Assembly: GCF_007565055.1 (NCBI RefSeq)
Contig: NC_044560.1
Location: forward strand, 46,675,530-46,739,529
Length of the DNA stretch: 64,000 nt
Origin: Rhinopithecus roxellana
Taxonomy: Eukaryota > Chordata > Mammalia > Primates > Cercopithecidae
Direction of reading: 5' to 3'
Numbering within the stretch: position 1 is the stretch's first letter; each line of letters starts with the position of its first letter. The notes under the pieces are model-generated. The model was not told the origin of the DNA. It searched no databases and saw only the letters and a program-made list of their open reading frames with translations. A program made the translations under genes and the position numbers. This document shows, in pieces, positions 54,637-64,000 of this stretch.

Positions 54637-54985
54637 TAAAATCTCCATTTTAATGTTAATGCTGGTCAGTTGTGCCTGAATTCCAAAAGGAGAAGGGTAT
54701 AATGAGGCGTGTCTGATCCCCTCTTCCCATGATGGCCTGAACTAGTTTTTCAGGCTTACTTTAGAATGGGGGTGGGGGTCTCCATTCAGTTGGTTGGGGG
54801 CCTCAGAATTTCATTTTGGTTCACACAAAACATTCTTTCTCAGTGGAGGTCCCAACATACTGGTCTCTGCATCTAGCCCTCACTGATGCCAGGACTCAAA
54901 CTAGGAGCAAAGGAAGAGAACCAGCAAGGGGGGTTCAACAGTCTAGGGAACCTGGTGCATCCCCCTCCACTAGCCCTGGGACTAG

Positions 54986-55278
54986 ACTTTTGTTTTTTTT
55001 TAATGGAGTCTCGCTCTGTCACCCATGCTGGAGTGCAGTGGCACGATCTCGGCTCACTGCAACCTCTGCCTACTGGATTCAAGCGATTCTCCCGCCTCCG
55101 CCTCCCGAGTAGCTGGGACTACAGGTGTGTGCCACCACGCCCAGCTATTTTTTTGTATTTTTAGTAGAAACGGGGTTTCACCCTGTTAGCCAGGATGGTC
55201 TCTATCTCCTGACCGCGTGATCCGCCCGCGTTGGCCTCCCAAAGTGCTGTGATTACCAGAGTGAGCCACTGCGCCTGT
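54986..55278 (-). repeat. Alu
   Basis: CTGGGACTAGA on both sides. Confidence 0.92.
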
Positions 55279-55390
55279 CTGGGACTAGAGGTCTTTTCTC
55301 ACTTGTACCTGGGGGTGGAGGCCAGTTGCTGTTGTTCCTAAATTAAGACCTACCCTCTTAAAATGGCTGGCCCTGACTCTGCAGCCAATG

Positions 55391-55403
55391 TTTTTTTGTT
55401 TTT

Positions 55404-55452
<49 letters not shown>

Positions 55453-55472
55453 GTGGCGGAGGGATTGATGAA

Positions 55473-55516
<44 letters not shown>
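55391..55516. repeat. Two long poly(T) runs separated by 28 bp
   Basis: About 43 T at 55405-55447 and 41 T at 55476-55516 with a short unique spacer. The second is the tail of the reverse Alu that follows. Confidence 0.9.
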
Positions 55517-55518
<2 letters not shown>

Positions 55519-55766
55519 TTGGAGTCACCCAGGCTGGAGTGTGGTGGCACGCACGATCTCAGCTCACTGCAACCTCCGCCTCCCAGTTTCACTCCTGCCT
55601 CAGTCTCCTGAGTAGCTGGGATTACAGGCGCCCGCCACCATGCCCGGCTAATTTTTGTACTTTTAGTAGAGACGGGGCCAGGCTGGTCTTGAACTCCTGA
55701 CCTCGTGATCCGCCCACCTCCGCCTCCCAAAGTGCTGGGACTACAGGCGTGAACCCCCGCACCTGA
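55476..55766 (-). repeat. Alu with T41 tail
   Basis: Two interior deletions. Confidence 0.9.
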
Positions 55767-56357
55767 TGCTTTAAGCTTTCTTTTTGGGAGTGTAGTACTC
55801 TTCTAGACTTGTGGACATGTCCTAATCTGCTGTGCTTTCTGGAGAGAAGGGTGGCATCTATGGAGATGGGATACCTATTCCCACCTGTTATGAATCTTTC
55901 TCATTTCTCACTTGCCATCATAATTTCTGGGGAGCCCTCTTCTGACTTAAGTAATGAGATCAATTTCTTTCAAACAAGATTTCCGTCTTTCTCGCCAGGC
56001 AGGAACCAGGTAAATGGAAAACCTGCGCCATCTTCTGGCTAAGATCTGGGTAGCTTTCTGAAGAGCCATTGTCCTTTAGTGTTACAGGTTTTCCTCTGCT
56101 TTTCTAGCTGCTAAATTGGAGGTTCTTCAAAGAACTTTAGGGTATGTATACCTGTGTGTGTTCAATGACGAATCAGGGAAGAAACTAGGTTGAAATACTC
56201 TGATTTGTACATGTGTACCTGCAGCGATCCAGGGTTCTGATGTAAACTGTTCATGGGCCACACTCTGAGAAACAGTAAAAATGATGCAGCGAAGGCCAAA
56301 CCTTCATTTCATTGAAGGGAAAATCTGACCACAAAACTCTCCAGATTAAAATAGCTC
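55767..56357. other. Unassigned sequence with a short MER5-like end
   Basis: GGGCCACACTCTGAGAAACA at about 56255 resembles a MER5 terminus. Otherwise unassigned. Confidence 0.35.
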
Positions 56358-56658
56358 AGTTGTCCAGAGAGGGTGGCTTATGCCCGTAATCCCAGCACTT
56401 TGAGAGGCCAAGGCAGGAGGATCACTTGAGGCCAGTAGTTTGAGACCAGCCTGGGTAACATAGTGAGACCCCATCTGTACAATAAATGAAAAATTAGTTG
56501 GGCATAGTGCCATGCTTGTAGTCCCAGCTACTCGGGACACTGAAATGGGAGGACGACTTGAGCTCAGGAGGTCAAAGCTGCAGTGAGGTGTGATCGTACC
56601 ACTGCACTATGGCCTGGGCGACAAAGTGAGACCCTGTCTAAAAAAAAAAAAAAAAAAA
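56358..56658 (+). repeat. Alu, old type
   Basis: AluJ-like. Confidence 0.88.
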
Positions 56659-56669
56659 GACATGAGATG

Positions 56670-57268
56670 AGGGCTGGGTGCAGTGGCTCATGCCTGTAAT
56701 CCCAGCACTTTGGGATTTTTTTTTTTTTTTTTTTTTTGAGACGGGGTCTCGCTCTGTCACCCAGGCTGGAGTGCAGTGGCCGGATCTCAGCTCACTGCAA
56801 GCTCCGCCCCCCGGGTTTACGCCATTCTCCTGCCTCAGCCTCCCAAGTAGCTGGGACTACAGGCGCCCGCCACCTCGCCCGGCTAGGTTTTGTATTTTTT
56901 AGTAGAGACGGGTTTCACCGTGTTAGCCAGGATGGTCTCGATCTCCTGACCTCGTGATCCGCCCGTCTCGGCCTCCCAAAGTGCTGGGATTACAGGCTTG
57001 AGCCACCGCGCCCGGCCACTTTGGGATTTAAAAAGGGTGGATCGTTTGACGTCAGGTATTCTAGACCAGCCTGGCCAACATGGTGAAATCCCGTTTCTAC
57101 TAAAAATACGAAAATTACCCGCACATTGTGGTGGGCGCCTGTAATCTCAGCTACTAGGGAGGCTGAGGCAGGAGAATCGCTTGAACCCAGGAGGCAGAGG
57201 TTGCAGTGAGCCAAGATCCTGCCACTGGACTCCAGCCTGCACAACAAAGCATGATTCCATCTCAAAAA
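56670..57268 (+). repeat. Alu split by nested reverse AluY
   Basis: Head at 56670-56715, rest from 57017. Confidence 0.9.
56716..57016 (-). repeat. Young AluY nested in Alu
   Basis: CACTTTGGGATTT on both sides. Confidence 0.94.
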
Positions 57269-57269
57269 A

Positions 57270-57522
57270 AAGTGCAGTGGCTCGATCTCAGCTCACTGCA
57301 ACCTCCACCCCCCCGATTCAAGCCATTCTCCTGCCTCAGCCTCCCGAGTAGCTAGGATTACAGGCAAGCGCCACCACACCCAGCTGATTTTGTATTTTTA
57401 GTAGAAACAGGGTTACTCCATGTTGGTCAGGGTGGTCTTGAACTCCTGACCTCGAGTGATCCGCCCACTTTGGCCTCCCAGAGTGCTGGGGATTTACAGG
57501 CTTGAGACACCTTGCCTGGCCT
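57270..57522 (-). repeat. Alu, tail side truncated
   Basis: Starts GTGCAGTGGCTCGATC. Confidence 0.87.
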
Positions 57523-57528
57523 CATGCC

Positions 57529-58004
57529 ATTTTCTTTTTTTAAGAGACAGTTTCGCCGGGTGCGGTGGCTCAAGCCTGTAATCCCAGCACTTTGGGAGGC
57601 CGAGGCGGGCGGATCACGAGGTCAGGAGATCGAGACCCTCCTCGCTAACACGGTGAAACCCCGTCTCTACTAAAAATACAAAAAACTGGCCGGGCGTGGT
57701 GGCGGCGCCTGTAGTCCCAGCTACTCGGAGGCTGAGGCGGGAGAATGGCGGGAACCCGGGAGGCGGAGCTTGCAGTGAGCTGAGATCCGGCCACTGCACT
57801 CCAGCCTGGGCGACACAGCGAGACTCCGTCTCAAAAAAAAAAAAAAAAAAAGACAGTTTCACTATGCCGCTAAGGCTGGGGTACAGTGGCTTTTCACAGG
57901 TGTGATGACAGCACACTACAGCCTCAAACTCCTGGGCTCATTCAGTGCTCCCGCCTCGGCCCCCAGAGTGCTGGGATTACAGGTGTGAGCCACTGTTCCT
58001 AACC
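57529..58004 (-). repeat. Old Alu monomer split by nested AluY
   Basis: AGACAGTTTC at 57545 and 57852 marks the split. Confidence 0.82.
57555..57850 (+). repeat. Young AluY
   Basis: Monkey-type variants. Confidence 0.93.
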
Positions 58005-58014
58005 AGTAAGTGGT

Positions 58015-58312
58015 TTTTTTTTTTTTTTTTTTTACACGGAGTCTTGCTCTGTCGCCGAGGCTGGAGTGCAATGGCATGATCTCAGCTCACTGCAACCTCT
58101 GCCTCCCAGGTTCAAGCGATTCTTCTGCCTCAGCCTCCTGAGTAGATGGGATTACAGGCATGTGCCACCACGCCTGGCTAACTTTTATATTTTTAATAGA
58201 GATGGTGTTTCACCATGTTGGCCAGGCTGGTCTCGAACTCCTAACCTCAGGTGATCCACCTGCCTAGGCCTCCCAAAGTGCTGGGATTACAGGTGTGAGC
58301 CACCACACCTGA
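58015..58312 (-). repeat. Alu, copy 1 of three
   Basis: GAGTAGATGGG and CCTAGGCC variants. Confidence 0.92.
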
Positions 58313-58320
58313 CTTTCTTT

Positions 58321-58638
58321 CTTTTTTTTTTTTTTTTAACCAATTTTTTTTTCTTTTTGTGAGTTGGAGTTTTGCTCTTGTTGCCCCGGCTGGAGTACAA
58401 TGGCACGATCTCACTGCAACCTCTGCCTCCCAGGTCCAAGTGATTCTTCTGCCTCAGCCTCCTGAGTAGATGGGATTACAGGTATGCACCACCACGCCTG
58501 GCTAAGTTTTGTATTTTTAATAGACACGGGGTTTCACCATGTTGACCAGGCTGGTCTGGAACTCCTAAGTTCAGGTGATCCACCTGCCTAGGCCTCCCAA
58601 AGTGCTGGGATTACAGGTGTGAGCCACCACACCTGACT
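58321..58638 (-). repeat. Alu, copy 2 of three
   Basis: Same rare variants as copy 1. Confidence 0.92.
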
Positions 58639-58649
58639 TTTTTTTTTTT

Positions 58650-58957
58650 TACCAAATCAATTTTTTTTTTTTAGATGGAGTTTTGCTCTTGTTGCCCAGG
58701 CTGGAGTGCAATGGCACGACCTCGGCTCACCGCAACCTCTGCCTCCTGATTTGAAGTGATTCTCCTGCCTGCCTCAGCCTCCTGAGTAGCTGGGATTACA
58801 GGCATGCACCACCACACGTGGCTAATTTTGTAGTTTTAGTAGAGGCAGGTTTCTCCATGTTGGTTAGGCTGGTCTTGAACTCCTGACCTTAAGTAATCTG
58901 CCTGCCTTGGCCTCCCAAGGTGCTGGGATTACAGGCGTGAGCCACCACGCCTGGCCA
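58650..58957 (-). repeat. Alu, copy 3 of three
   Basis: Lacks those variants. Confidence 0.92.
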
Positions 58958-58983
58958 ACAAATCAATTTTAATGTCCGTTAGG

Positions 58984-59286
58984 GCTGGGCGTGGTGGCCT
59001 ATGCCTGTAATCCCAGCACTTTAGGAGGCCGAGGCGGGTGGATCACCTGAGGTCAGGAGTTCGAGACCAGCCTGACCAACATGGTGAAACCCCCATCTCT
59101 ACTAAAAATACAAAAAAATTTAGCTGGGCATAGTGGTGGTTGCCTGTAATCCTAGCTACTCAAGAGGCTCAAGCAGGAAAATCATTTGAAAGCAGGAAGT
59201 GGAGGTTACACTGAGCTGAGATCGCACCATCACACTCCAGCCTGGGCAACAAGAGGGAAAATCCATCTCAAAGAAAAAAAAAAAAG
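58984..59286 (+). repeat. Alu
   Basis: Full length. Confidence 0.9.
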
Positions 59287-59319
59287 ACAAAAAACACTAA
59301 ATCTGCTAGCGTTTTCTTT

Positions 59320-59320
59320 T

Positions 59321-59353
<33 letters not shown>

Positions 59354-59635
59354 AGAAGGAGTCTCGCTCTGTCGCCCAGGCTGGAGTGCAGTGGCTCAAT
59401 CTCGGCTCACTGCAAGCTCCGCCTCCCAGGTTCATGCCACTCTCCTGCCTCAGCCTCCCCCGAGTAGCTGGGACTACAGGCACCTGCCACCACACCTGGC
59501 TAATTTTTTCTATTTTTTAGTAGAGATGGGATTTCACCATGTTAGCCAGAATGGTCTTGATCTCCTGACCTAGTCATCTGCCCGCCTCGGCCTCCCAAAG
59601 TGCTGGGATTACAGGTGTGAGCCAACGTGCCAGGC
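59320..59635 (-). repeat. AluY-like
   Basis: TCTGCTAGCGTTTTCT on both sides. Confidence 0.94.
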
Positions 59636-60359
59636 CTCTGCTAGCGTTTTCTAAGTGTATCTTATAATAGTAATCTTAAAGTTCTCAAAATAATAAGTTC
59701 TAGCAACAAGACTCCTTCAGAGTGCAGACCTTGGAAAGAATCAGGATAAGGGCAGAGGTGGGGACGCCCGAGGACTGAAATCCATGGCCAAGCCCTGAAA
59801 CCCTCACATCTGTATCTTGTTGCTCAACGTCCAGGTCAGGCAAATGGATCTAACTGGCCAATGGAAAAGCTGGGATTGGAAGGCAATGGAACCTGGTCAG
59901 TCAGAGACAAAGCACCAACAGGTATGAGGATCATGTCCACCTTTCTGTAGTCGGTTAAGAACCTTGCTGGGGTTGAAACTGACCTGAGGCTCTGGCTGCA
60001 CTGGAGGTCAGGAAAGCTTGCACTACAGCCAGGCCTTTTCTGCCTTCCCTCCCCTCCTGTCTGATTCCTACTGAGGACTCAGCTAAATGGACATGTTTTT
60101 TTCCCCGTTGGCCTGGATGGTTCCAGAGACAATCAGCTGCAATGCCACAGTGGAAAGCTGGAAAGAAGAGAGTGAGTTTGGGTGGATGTGGCCCAAGCCT
60201 GGACTGACTTCATTTCTGGCCTATGAAGATGATTAAACAGCGACTGAGGGTCTAAAGACCAATACATTCCAGGTAGCTCTATAGTCTGGAATTCTCACTC
60301 GGCATTCCCTCTCTCAGTCTCATCTCTTCCAGAAGAGTTAGTTGGTTATCTGAATACTG
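59636..60359. other. Unassigned non-Alu sequence
   Basis: 724 bp without Alu or recognisable coding sequence. Confidence 0.4.
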
Positions 60360-60642
60360 GGCTGGGTGCAGTGACTCACACCTGTAATCCCAGCACTTTG
60401 GGAGGCTGAAGCAGGCGGATCACCTGAGGTCAGGAGTTCGAGACCAGCCTGACCTACATGGAGAAACCCTATCTCTACTAAAATTACAAAAATAGCCGGG
60501 TATGTTGGTGCGTGCCTGTAATCCCAGCTACTCAGGAGGCTGAGGCAGGAGAATCGCTTGAACCCAGGAGGTGGAGGTTGCAGTGAGCAGAGATCATACC
60601 ATTGTACTCCAGCCTGGGCAACAAGAGCAAAACACTCTGTCT

Positions 60643-60683
<41 letters not shown>
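60360..60683 (+). repeat. Alu with A41 tail
   Basis: Full length. Confidence 0.92.
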
Positions 60684-60687
<4 letters not shown>

Positions 60688-60699
60688 GTCTGAATGTTG

Positions 60700-60868
60700 T
60701 TGCAGTTGCCTGGAAACTTCCTATAACTCCTTGAGGAGCTTTAAAAAAAATACCAGTTCTTAGATTTCTCCCTTCCTCCCCCTACTCTGGGGTGTAGCTT
60801 GGGCATTGAGCCTTTAAAATATCCCCAGGTGATTTGAATGAATAGCCCAGGTTAAGAACCACTGTCCT
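60700..60868 (+). repeat. MER5-like DNA transposon remnant
   Basis: GAGGAGCTTTAAAAAAAATA, GGGGTGTAGCTTGGGCATTG and GGTTAAGAACCACTGTCC follow the MER5 consensus order. Confidence 0.65.
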
Positions 60869-60889
60869 AAAAAGAGCACCAGGTTTATG

Positions 60890-60890
<1 letters not shown>

Positions 60891-60933
<43 letters not shown>

Positions 60934-61203
60934 AGACCGAGTCTCTGTCATCCAGGCTGGAGTGCAGTGGTGCAATCTCAGCTCACTGGAACCTCTGCCT
61001 CCCAGGTTCAAGTGATTCTCCTGCCTCAGCCTCCCAAATAGCTGGGATTTACAGGCGCCACCACGCCCGCCTAATCTTTGTATTTTTAGTACAGTCAAGA
61101 GTTCACCATGTTGGCCTGGCGGGTCTCAAACTCCTGACCTCAGGTGATCCACCCGCCTCGGCCCCAAAGTGCTGGGATTACAGGCGTGAGCCACTGCACC
61201 CTG
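60891..61203 (-). repeat. Alu with T42 tail
   Basis: CCAGGTTTATGC and CCAGGTTTGTGC flank it. Confidence 0.93.
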
Positions 61204-61269
61204 CCAGGTTTGTGCTTTTTGGACAGGTGGGGCTGTGTGTTGAACCTGTCTGCTAACAAGTGTTCATAC

Positions 61270-61560
61270 ACCTGGGTGTGGTGGCTCATACCTGTAATCC
61301 CAGCACTTTGGGAGGTTGAGATGGGAGGATCGCTTGAGGCCAGGAGTTTGAGACCAGCCTGAGCAACATAGTATGACCTTGTCTCTACAAAGAATTTTAA
61401 AAAGCCCAGTGTGGTGGTGTGCATCTGTAGTCCTAGCTACTCAGGAGGCTGAGGCAGGAGTGTTACTTGAGCCAAGGAGGTCGAGGGTGCAATGGATCCT
61501 AGTCTCACCAATGCACCCTAGCCTGGGTGGCAGAGTGAAACCCTGTTTTAATTTAAAAAA
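61270..61560 (+). repeat. Alu, old type
   Basis: AluJ-like. Confidence 0.88.
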
Positions 61561-61593
61561 AACCAAAAGCCAAAAAAAAAAAAAAAAAACCAG

Positions 61594-61846
61594 GGCCGTG
61601 CATGGTGGCTCACGCCTGTAATCCCAGCACTTTGGGAGGCTGAGGTGGGCGGATCACGATGTCAGGAGATTGAGACCATCCTGGCTAACACGGTGAAACT
61701 CCGTCTCTACTGAAAAATAGAAAAAATTAGCCGGGTGTGGTGGCGGGCACCTGTAGTCCCAGCTACTCGGGAGGCTGAGGCAGGAGAATGGCTTGAACCC
61801 GGGAGGCGGAGCTTGCAGTGCGAGGCTCCGTCTCAAAAAAAAAAAA
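61594..61846 (+). repeat. AluY-like with right-arm deletion
   Basis: Jumps from GCTTGCAGTG to CGAGGCTCCGTC. Confidence 0.9.
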
Positions 61847-62011
61847 TTAGGTGGGTGTGGTGGCATGCACTTGTAGTCCCAGCTACTCAGGAGGCTGAGG
61901 TGGGAGGATCACCTAAGCCTGGGAGGTCAAGGCTGTGGTGAGCCATGATCACGCCACTGCACTGCAGCCCAAGCAATAGAGTGAGACCCTGTCTCAAGAA
62001 AAAAAAAAAGT
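61847..62011 (+). repeat. Alu right-arm element
   Basis: Starts ATTAGGTGGGTG. Could be a right-monomer type or a nest half. Confidence 0.82.
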
Positions 62012-62189
62012 TCATACAGGTGCAGACTCAGTCTGAGACTTGTTCTAACAGGTAAAATACCTCCAGTGGCAAGGCAGCAAGGGAGGAGGCTGGTGTTTCT
62101 TTCTGCCTCTAGCCACTGGAGGCAGAAAAGAACTCAGCAATTGTGAATGACCACAGACTGGAAAAAAGGGGAGTGTTCGGGCTTTCAAA

Positions 62190-62355
62190 GTTTAGTGTTT
62201 AGTATCACCAGAAGAGCTTGTTAAAGCTTAGATTTCTTGGCCCTACCCCAGAGATTCTGATGCAGTTGGTCTAGGCTAGAGCATACATTTGCACCTCTCC
62301 TAGGTGGTGCTGATGATGGTGGTCTGCAGTCACATCTTGAGCAGCAGTGCTGTCT
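62190..62355 (+). repeat. MER5-like DNA transposon remnant
   Basis: CAGAAGAGCTTGTTAAAGCT, CCCAGAGATTCTGATGCAGT and GGTGGTGCTGATGATGGTGG follow MER5 order. The end is diverged. Confidence 0.65.
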
Positions 62356-62820
62356 ATGCCAATGATAGTGTGTGCAGAGGCCTAAGGGTGGAGAGTCCGG
62401 CTTATCCTGGGATAAGCCAGGGTTAACCAGAGTTAATATGACTGCTGGAGGTTAAGATGGAAGCTAAATTATGAAGAGCTTGACATCCATGCTGAGTTGG
62501 ACTTGACCCTGAGTCCACTGAGAAGCCACCTACTTAGGTGTACAAATACTTAGGGTCCTTGGGTGGTGGGGTGGCAGAGGCAAGATCTCAAGCCATCCGC
62601 TCTTGAGGGTTCTGGGATGGTAGAAGTGGTGATGGTGACTGCACCACAGCAGTGAACACCAGAGGGGTTGGGGGGCTGGGAAGGTGTTGAGAACAAGGAC
62701 AGTGGACACTTCTGCACTTTCCTTAAGGCAAGGCCATCCTTCGAGGGGTCCGTTCAAGGTCTCATGATGTCTGATGCTTGATTTGTGAATTTGGAGGGTG
62801 TTTTTGGATGAGATCAACAT
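62356..62820. other. Unassigned non-Alu sequence
   Basis: Open frame on the minus strand at 62530-62901 starts in Alu sequence. No gene supported. Confidence 0.35.
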
Positions 62821-63002
62821 TTCTTTCTTTTTTTGTTTGTTTTGTTTGTTGTTGAGATAGGGTCTCGATCTTTCTCCCAGGCTGGAGTACAGTGGCGCCA
62901 TCTCAGATCACTGCAGCCTTTGCCTCCTGGGCTCAAGTGATCCTCCCACCCTCAGCCTCTGGAATAGCTGGGACTTCGGGCACACGCCACCATGCCCACC
63001 TG
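62821..63002 (-). repeat. Alu, far end missing
   Basis: Old-type. (GTTT)n tail. Confidence 0.82.
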
Positions 63003-63262
63003 TGAAACATTCTTCCCAGAAGACCATCTTCTGGGTCTTGAGCCTGCTGGCCCACAGTGCAGATTTTGGACTTGCCCACCTCCATAACTGCAAAAGCCAA
63101 TTCCTTATGATAAATCTTTCTAAATACATACACATCTTCTCGGTTCAGTTTCTCTGGAGAATGCTGACTAATACGATGTTGGACAGGAAGTTTCTGCTTT
63201 CAATCTTTAAGAACAGGTGAATCCTATTCTTCATGGCATGGGGGCCACTGGAGTATATTTCT
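63003..63262. repeat. Fragment of a common interspersed repeat
   Basis: CCAATTCCTTATGATAAATC and GGAGAATGCTGACTAATACG are familiar in mammalian repeats. Family not named. Confidence 0.45.
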
Positions 63263-63439
63263 TTTCTTTTTGGGGGGAGTGGGGGAGGAGGATCATGTTC
63301 TCAGTCTGTTGCCCAGGCTTGAGTGCAGTGTGTGATCATAGCTTACTGCAGCCTCGACTTCCAGGCTCAAGCGATCCTTTCACTTCAGCCTCTGAAGTAG
63401 GTGGGGCTGCTGGTGCATGCCACGGTGCCAGGTTGATTT
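63263..63439 (-). repeat. Alu, interrupted or truncated, old
   Basis: Stops at the linker. Confidence 0.78.
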
Positions 63440-63739
63440 TTTAATTAATTTATTATTTTTGAGATGGGGGCCTTACTCTGTCACCCAAGCTGTAGTACAT
63501 GATCATGGCTCACTGCAGCCTCAATATCCCTGGGCTGAGGTGATTCTACCACCTTAGCCTCCGGAGTAGCTGCGACTACAGGTGTGTGCCACCACGTCCG
63601 ACTAATTTTTGTGTTTTTTGTAGAGGCGGGGTCTTGCCATGTTGCCCAAGCTGGTCTCAAACTCCTGCGCTCAAGCAATCCGCCCACCTCAGTCTCCCAA
63701 AGTATTGGGATTACAGGTGTGAGCTACTGAGCCCAGCCT
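63440..63739 (-). repeat. Alu in the linker of a neighbour
   Basis: Old-type, full length. Confidence 0.87.
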
Positions 63740-63829
63740 AATTTACTTTTTGTAGAGACCAGGTCTCCCTATGTTGCCCTAGCTGGTATTGAACTCCTGG
63801 GTTCAAGTGATCCTCCACTTTAGCCTCCC
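63740..63829 (-). repeat. Alu left-arm rest of 63263
   Basis: TAATTTACTTTTTGTAGAGA onwards continues the interrupted copy. Confidence 0.78.
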
Positions 63830-64000
63830 TGGAGTGTTTTCAGACAGGTATCCTGAAGTTCCCAGGAGAGTAACACATGGCTCTGGGGTTGAGAGGAGTT
63901 GAATGACGGGTTCCCTTTAAGACATTACCGTTTCTTCTGTTCTCCTGGGAGAGTAATGCTGGGGATGTGCCCAGTAAAGCCATTAGGCAGGAGGAGCCAT

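Larger units (their letters stand above)
53590..54830 (-). repeat. LTR-like element, antisense, interrupted by two Alus
   Basis: Its end (GTCTCCATTCAGTTGGTTGG, then AATTTCATTTTGGTTCACAC) parallels that at 7645-7690. Reverse Alus at 54243-54636 interrupt it. Within it, GAATGTAGATTTC occurs twice (about 54029 and 54048), a small direct repeat. Confidence 0.5.

Overview
This is primate nuclear DNA, most likely from an Old World monkey (Cercopithecidae). About 100 Alu elements and fragments fill roughly 40-45 % of the window (my own sum of lengths). About eleven are young AluY copies whose shared variants (GCTCAAGCCTG head, AACTAGCCGGGCGAGG linker, ATCCGGCCACTGC in the right arm) I associate with the macaque/baboon AluY lineage and not with human AluY. 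No bacterial, viral-genome or organellar features are present.

The only intact protein-coding gene is L1TD1, on the minus strand. It is a domesticated LINE-1 ORF1 gene expressed in germ cells and pluripotent cells. Two coding exons (27343-26333 and 24208-22619) join in phase 0 at good splice sites to give 866 residues, close to the 865 I recall for human L1TD1. A noncoding first exon probably lies near 38.4 kb, beside a GC-rich 40-bp minisatellite that repeats a minus-strand splice donor. The intron between the coding exons carries a dead RPL36 retrocopy in antisense. Both coding exons are free of Alu, unlike almost everything around them.

Layout: 1-22.4 kb is an Alu-packed intergenic or downstream region with pieces of old L1, L2-like sequence and LTR-like elements. 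22.4-27.5 kb holds the coding part of L1TD1. 27.5-38.4 kb is its long 5' intron or introns. 38.4-46 kb is flanking DNA with an L2 remnant, a solo LTR, a 50-bp-period repeat and an RPS15A retrocopy. 46.07-53.37 kb is a nested endogenous retrovirus: a class II (betaretrovirus-like, HERV-K superfamily) provirus with two LTRs, a lysine-tRNA-type primer site and broken gag, pro and pol. It sits inside an older, unrelated solo LTR with a 5-bp target duplication, and has itself taken four Alu insertions. 53.4-64 kb is again Alu-dense with LTR-like and MER5-like pieces.

No second functional gene, RNA gene or CRISPR array is supported. Most apparent open reading frames are translations of Alu sequence. 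The most unusual features are the splice-donor minisatellite upstream of L1TD1 and the second ORF1p C-terminal-like domain in the first coding exon of L1TD1.
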